Source: CAUZIZ01 sp965222655 (GTDB lineage Bacteria > Acidobacteriota > UBA6911 > RPQK01 > JAJDTT01). From it: DNA of 64,000 nucleotides. The notes below the pieces were generated by a model. It ran no database searches. It saw nothing but the letters and a program-made list of their open reading frames with translations, and was not told where the DNA came from. The stretch is from assembly GCA_965222655.1 (NCBI GenBank), contig CBDCUP010000022.1:186001-250000 (forward strand), written 5' to 3'. Positions within the stretch are counted from its first letter, which is position 1; every line of letters starts with the position of its first letter. Made by a program: the position numbers and the translations under genes. Of the stretch, positions 60,498 to 64,000 are shown piece after piece.

Positions 60498-62919
60498 CTG
60501 CCCTTTACCCGTAATAAAGGACTGGACAAAGAGTTTCGGGTCGTTCAAACTGAGCGGCATGCAGCTCCAGAATCAGATCAAGCGTACCCTGTCGAAGCCC
60601 GAGAGCATCGAGTATGTAAGCCGGCTGCTGGAAGAAGGGGATTTCTCTTCGCGAAGCGAGTTGGCCGGTTTTCTTTGCGATCAGTTGCGATTCTATGACC
60701 CCGGCGGGCGGCCCCAGCGGGGAGGTTGCCTGAAGGCGTTGCGGGAGCTGGAAGCGAAGGGCTGTTTTCGGCTGCCGCCCCCACGGATCCAGAAAGGGGC
60801 GCCCCGTCCGCGACGGTTGGCGGCTCCAGTGGAGGAGCCGATCGGGGTGCCCGAGCAGGTGGGGGAGGTGCGGGGGCTGGAGTTGATCGGGGTGGGCGAG
60901 CCGGGGCAGATGCGGATCTGGAACGAGCTGATGATCGAAGAGCATCCGCTGGGGGCTGGGCCCTTGGTGGGACGGCAGCTGCGCTATCTGCTCGGCTCCG
61001 AGCACGGCTGGCTGGGGGGCCTGGGCTTTGCCGCCGCGGCGTTGCAACTCGTGGACCGGGACCGCTGGATCGGTTGGGATGCGGAGCAAAGGCGCGCCCA
61101 TCTGCACGGGGTCGTGTGCCTGAGCCGTTTTCTGATCCGACCCAGCGTGCAGTGTCAGAACCTGGCCTCGCGGGTGTTGAGCCTGAGCCTGCAGCGGCTG
61201 GCCGAAGACTTCGAGCAGCGCTATGGGTACCGTCCCTGGTTGGTCGAGAGTTTTGTAGACACGAGCCGGTTTTCGGGGGCATCCTATCGGGCAGCGAACT
61301 GGACCCGGGTGGGCCGAACCCAGGGTCGGGGTCGGCAGGATCGTTTCACCCAGCGGGAGGAAACGATCAAGGACATCTATGTGTATGCGCTGGAGCCGGA
61401 GTTCCGCGCCCGCCTGGGGTTGGCCGAGGGGGCCGGCTTGGGGCCGCTGGCTCCGGCCCAGGGGGTCGAGGCCGAGAGTTGGGCGGAAGAGGAGTTTGGC
61501 GGCGCGCCGCTGGGGGACGCGCGGCTGAGCCGAAGACTGGTGAACATTGTGGAGTCCAAGGCGCAGGAACCGGGTCGTGCCTTTAGCGGGGTGGCCCAGG
61601 GGGATTGGCCGGCGGTCAAGGCCTACTACCGATTGATCGACCACCCGGACGAGGCCGCGGTGAGCCTGCCCCAGATTCTGCAGCCTCACCGGCAACGCAC
61701 CCTGCGGCGCATGCAGGGGCAGCGCACCGTGTTGTGCCTGCAGGACGGCACCGATCTGGACTATACGAGCCTGGCTCAGTGTGAAGGTCTGGGAGTGATC
61801 GGCAGCAACCAGACCGGCGCCCAGAGTCGGGGATTGCACCTGCATTCGACCTTGGCCGTGGCCCCCAATGGACTTCCGCTGGGGGTCTTGCGCGCCCAGT
61901 GTCTGGCGCCGCAGTTGAAATCGCCGCAAGAGAAGCGACCGAGCTGGGCCATCCCGATCGAGGAAAAACAGACCTTCTGCTGGATTCAAGCGCTGCGCGA
62001 GCTCGGAGAAGTGGCGGCCCAAATGCCCCAGACGCGACTGATCAACGTCTGCGACCGGGAAGCGGATATCTTCGAGCTGTTCGAGGAGCAACGCCGTTAC
62101 CCGGGGGTCGACCTACTGGTGCGCGCCCAACACAACCGCGGCATCACGGAGGAGCCGTTCAAGCTTTTCGAAGCGCTCGTACAGGAGCCGGTACAGACCC
62201 AGGTCCGCGTCCAGGTGCCGCGCCAGAGCGCTCGGCCCAAGCTCAGTAAGCGAAAGGCCCGGCCCCAGAGGCCCCGCCGCCGGGCGGAGCTCTCGGTCCG
62301 CTATCGGCGGATCCAACTTCGCCCCCCGAAATATTACCCGGATAAGGAGCCCATCGAGATCTGGGTGATTCAGGCGCGGGAGGACTCTCCGCCTGCGGGA
62401 ACCGAAGCCATCGAGTGGTTCCTTCTGACTACCGCCACTCTCGCCTCGCCCGAAGCGGCGGTTCAATGCCTACGCTGGTATTGCCTGCGTTGGCGCATTG
62501 AAGACTGGCACCGGGTGCTGAAGTCCGGCTGCCGCATCGAAGAGATCGCCCACCGAAGCGCCGAGCGCCTCAGCCGGGCGATTGCGATCAACCTGGTCAT
62601 CGCCTGGCGGATTATGCTGATGACTCTGCTGGGCAGAGAAACCCCGGAACTGCCCGCCGAGGTGCTCTTCTCGGATCTTGAACTCCATGTCCTGGGGGCC
62701 TACGCCAAAAAAAAAGCTTGAACCCGCCCTCGCAGCTGGGTGAGGCGGTACGGCTGGTGGCGCGCATCGGAGGATACCTAGGACGCAACCAGGATGCGCC
62801 CCCGGGTCATGAGTTGATATGGCAGGGCTATTCACACCTCCGGCTCCTGTGTGAAGGCTTCGCTCTGGGAGACCCAGAAACATGACTTTGTCCTGTACCG
62901 AATTACGGGTAAAGGGCAG
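60498..62919 (+). mobile_element. IS4-family (Tn5-like) element with a DruA-like leader domain
   Basis: Terminal repeats CTGCCCTTTACCCGTAAT (60498-60515) and ATTACGGGTAAAGGGCAG (62902-62919) are perfect. Outside them lies GGCTAGCC on both sides (60490-60497 and 62920-62927); because this sequence is itself a palindrome, it can be a target duplication or an extension of the repeats. The element contains one transposase gene interrupted by an A9 run near its end. Confidence 0.85.
60559..62885 (+). CDS. DUF4338/DruA-like + IS4 transposase fusion, frame shifts at A9
   Basis: The first frame codes 720 residues to a stop at 62721. Residues about 1-300 are a DUF4338 (DruA-like) domain: GLGFAAAALQLVDRDRWIGWDAEQRRAHLHGVVCLSRFLI, then YGYRPWLVESFVDTSRFSGASYRAANW. 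Residues about 310-720 are a Tn5/IS4-type transposase: N-terminal DNA-binding part (WAEEEFGGAPLGDARLSRRLV), first catalytic region CLQDGTDLDY, second INVCDREADIFELFEEQ, and YREK-type motif WRIEDWHRVLKSGC with the glutamate. At 62707-62715 nine A residues precede the stop; reading -1 continues as SLNPPSQLGEAVRLVARIG and on to LRLLCEGFALGDPET, the expected C-terminal domain, ending at 62885. The full protein would be about 775 residues. Either programmed frameshifting or a one-base change explains this. Confidence 0.85.
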
Positions 62920-63070
62920 GGCTAGCCAGGCTCCAGGTCAACGTTGGCTCAAGCCGCTATTCGAGAAGGACCGTGAACGGCCCTCAGGAGGGGTAGAGTA
63001 GCGGCCTATCCAGGCGTGAACGCCGGGGCTAATACGCTTCGCGCCAGGCCGCTGAAGCGGCCTCCTAGAC

Positions 63071-63191
63071 GGGGCACAGATGAGTGTGCCTTGGCAGTAT
63101 GAGGTCCCTCGCTACATTTAGGCGTCCGGATCCCGCTCCCTCGGTCGCGGCTCTGTCAGAAAGCGGCAGTGGCACTCATCTATGCCACCCC
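63071..63191. repeat. Imperfect palindromic element upstream of pstS
   Basis: GGGGCACAGATGAGTGTGCC on the left pairs imperfectly with GGCACTCATCTATGCCACCCC on the right; the loop is about 80 bp. The remaining sequence from 62928 to 63250 contains another short hairpin (AGGCCGCTGAAGCGGCCT near 63046) but no gene. Confidence 0.5.
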
Positions 63192-63250
63192 GGCCAAACA
63201 GACTATCCCAGCCGGGGGTTCGGAAACTCGAACCGAAAGCTTACGCTTTC

Positions 63251-63278
63251 TTAACCCAATCTTAACATTCACTTCATA
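63251..63278 (+). promoter_or_regulatory. Pho-box-like direct repeats upstream of pstS
   Basis: TTAACC (63251), TTAACA (63262) and TTCATA (63273) are spaced exactly 11 bp apart, one helical turn, which is the layout of PhoB/PhoP binding sites. They lie about 95-120 bp before the pstS start codon. With a PhoB-like regulator 5 kb upstream, direct control is likely. Confidence 0.6.
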
Positions 63279-63372
63279 TCCTCTTTCCGGATCGTTAAAT
63301 CGATTTCTAGGGTTGGTCGCTGGATCAACCGCTATCGGGTACTACAAACTTCAGAGAAAGACAGAAGGAGAG

Positions 63373-64000
63373 ATGAGAATGAAGCCGATCCTGAAACCCT
63401 TTGCTGCCTTGTTGCTGATTTGGATGGCTGCCTGTAGTAGACCGGGCGATCCGGGACGACGAGTCGTGATCCAGAACAAGGGATCCGACACCCTGGTGAA
63501 TGTCGCCCAATCCTGGGCGGAGGCCTACCAGGAGGTGAAGCCGGAAGTCGCAATCGCGGTTAGCGGTGGGGGCTCCGGCACCGGGATCGCCGCTTTGATC
63601 AATGGCACGGTCGACCTGGCGAATGCCAGTCGAGCCATGAAGGAAAGGGAAATCGAATTAGCCTCGAAAGGCGGCAAGAAACCGATTGAATTCACGGTTG
63701 GATACGATGCGCTGGCCGTCTACCTTCACCGCGACAATCCGCTCGATAAAATCAGTCGGGAGAAGCTAGCGGAGATTTACGGCGAGAACGGGACCCTGGA
63801 CAGCTGGTCTCAATTGGGCGTCGAAGTCCCCGGCTGCAAAGATCAGGAGATCGTCCGGGTGAGTCGCCAAAACAACTCAGGCACCTACGTCTACTTTCGG
63901 GACGCTGTGCTGGGCCAAAGAGACTACAAACTGGGATCCCGCGACATGCATGGCTCCAAAGACGTCGTAGACCTGGTCGAAAACACTCCGTGTGCTATCG
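63373..64000 (+). CDS. pstS: Phosphate ABC transporter substrate-binding lipoprotein PstS (partial)
   Basis: The gene begins at ATG 63373 (or 63379) after AGAAGGAGAG and runs off the window, so only the first 209 residues are seen. A lipoprotein signal ends at MAACS (Cys21). The mature part has the PstS features VIQNKGSDTLVNVAQSWAEAY, VAIAVSGGGSGTGIAALINGTVDLANASRAMKERE (phosphate-binding S-G-x-G-T and the following residues), and VGYDALAVYLHRDNPLDKISREKLAEIYG, then VSRQNNSGTYVYFRDAVLG. It captures phosphate in the periplasm for PstCAB, whose genes are expected just beyond the window. It is preceded by a Pho-box-like repeat. Confidence 0.93.
   Translation, partial: MRMKPILKPFAALLLIWMAACSRPGDPGRRVVIQNKGSDTLVNVAQSWAEAYQEVKPEVAIAVSGGGSGTGIAALINGTVDLANASRAMKEREIELASKGGKKPIEFTVGYDALAVYLHRDNPLDKISREKLAEIYGENGTLDSWSQLGVEVPGCKDQEIVRVSRQNNSGTYVYFRDAVLGQRDYKLGSRDMHGSKDVVDLVENTPCAI

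Noticed and set aside
60505..62091. Long 528-codon open frame on the minus strand
   Set aside because: It is antisense to the IS4-type transposase and is low-complexity, rich in leucine, glutamine and proline.

Overview
This 64 kb window reads as a chromosomal segment of a GC-rich, free-living, Gram-negative-type bacterium. It carries outer-membrane TolC and RND efflux genes, lipoproteins and Tat-exported oxidoreductases. Paired PSD1 and DUF1501 genes, Gfo/Idh/MocA oxidoreductases, a PIG-L deacetylase, a PQQ-propeller protein, a WSDG-repeat subtilase and an ASPIC/UnbV protein together suggest an acidobacterium or a member of the Planctomycetes/Verrucomicrobia sphere. Acidobacteriota is my best guess, by inference only. 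No rRNA, tRNA, CRISPR array or phage module was seen.

Layout. 1-9.6 kb: sugar-type oxidoreductases, PIG-L deacetylase, MFS exporter, a secreted SurA-like/DsbA lipoprotein coupled to a HupE/UreJ membrane protein. 9.8-13.1 kb (minus): a small polysaccharide operon (epimerase, O-antigen ligase-like, glycosyltransferase). 13.2-20.9 kb: lysA, a BlaI-type repressor, a threonine dehydratase-like enzyme, a bactofilin-like membrane protein, a D-2-hydroxyacid dehydrogenase and a PQQ propeller. 20.9-24.8 kb: a scrap zone with a DUF1501 fragment and two IS256-family elements. 25-27.7 kb: a small secreted protein, then a cyclic-di-GMP-I type riboswitch in front of a subtilase with a hexapeptide repeat tail. 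27.8-37.4 kb: truncated UnbV gene, DUF1501 and PSD1 genes, a 14-repeat FG-GAP protein and a GH-like secreted protein. 38.1-44.7 kb (minus): a histidine kinase / response regulator-PP2C phosphatase / response regulator operon whose middle gene is split by an ISKra4 element that itself carries an ISL3 element. 45-51.6 kb: tripartite RND efflux operon with a nonsense codon in the pump gene. 51.9-57.3 kb: UMF1 transporter, a queuosine-tRNA mannosyltransferase-like protein, and a fused 2-phosphoglycerate kinase plus archaeal-type phosphoglycerate mutase. 57.4-64 kb: PhoB/PhoR-like pair, methyltransferase, an IS4-type element, then pstS with a Pho-box-like repeat, running off the end.

The most interesting points are: the 2PGK-mutase fusion next to phosphate-regulation genes; the riboswitch-controlled WSDG subtilase; the nested transposons, whose target duplications (9 bp and 8 bp) can be read exactly and show that excision would restore the reading frame; and several families of short palindromic intergenic repeats without coding capacity. 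One of these (arms GAGGTCGCACGTC) occurs four times and occurs in both orientations of its core. Two transposase genes (ISKra4 and IS4) are each interrupted at a run of nine A residues, with the rest of the protein continuing in the -1 frame.
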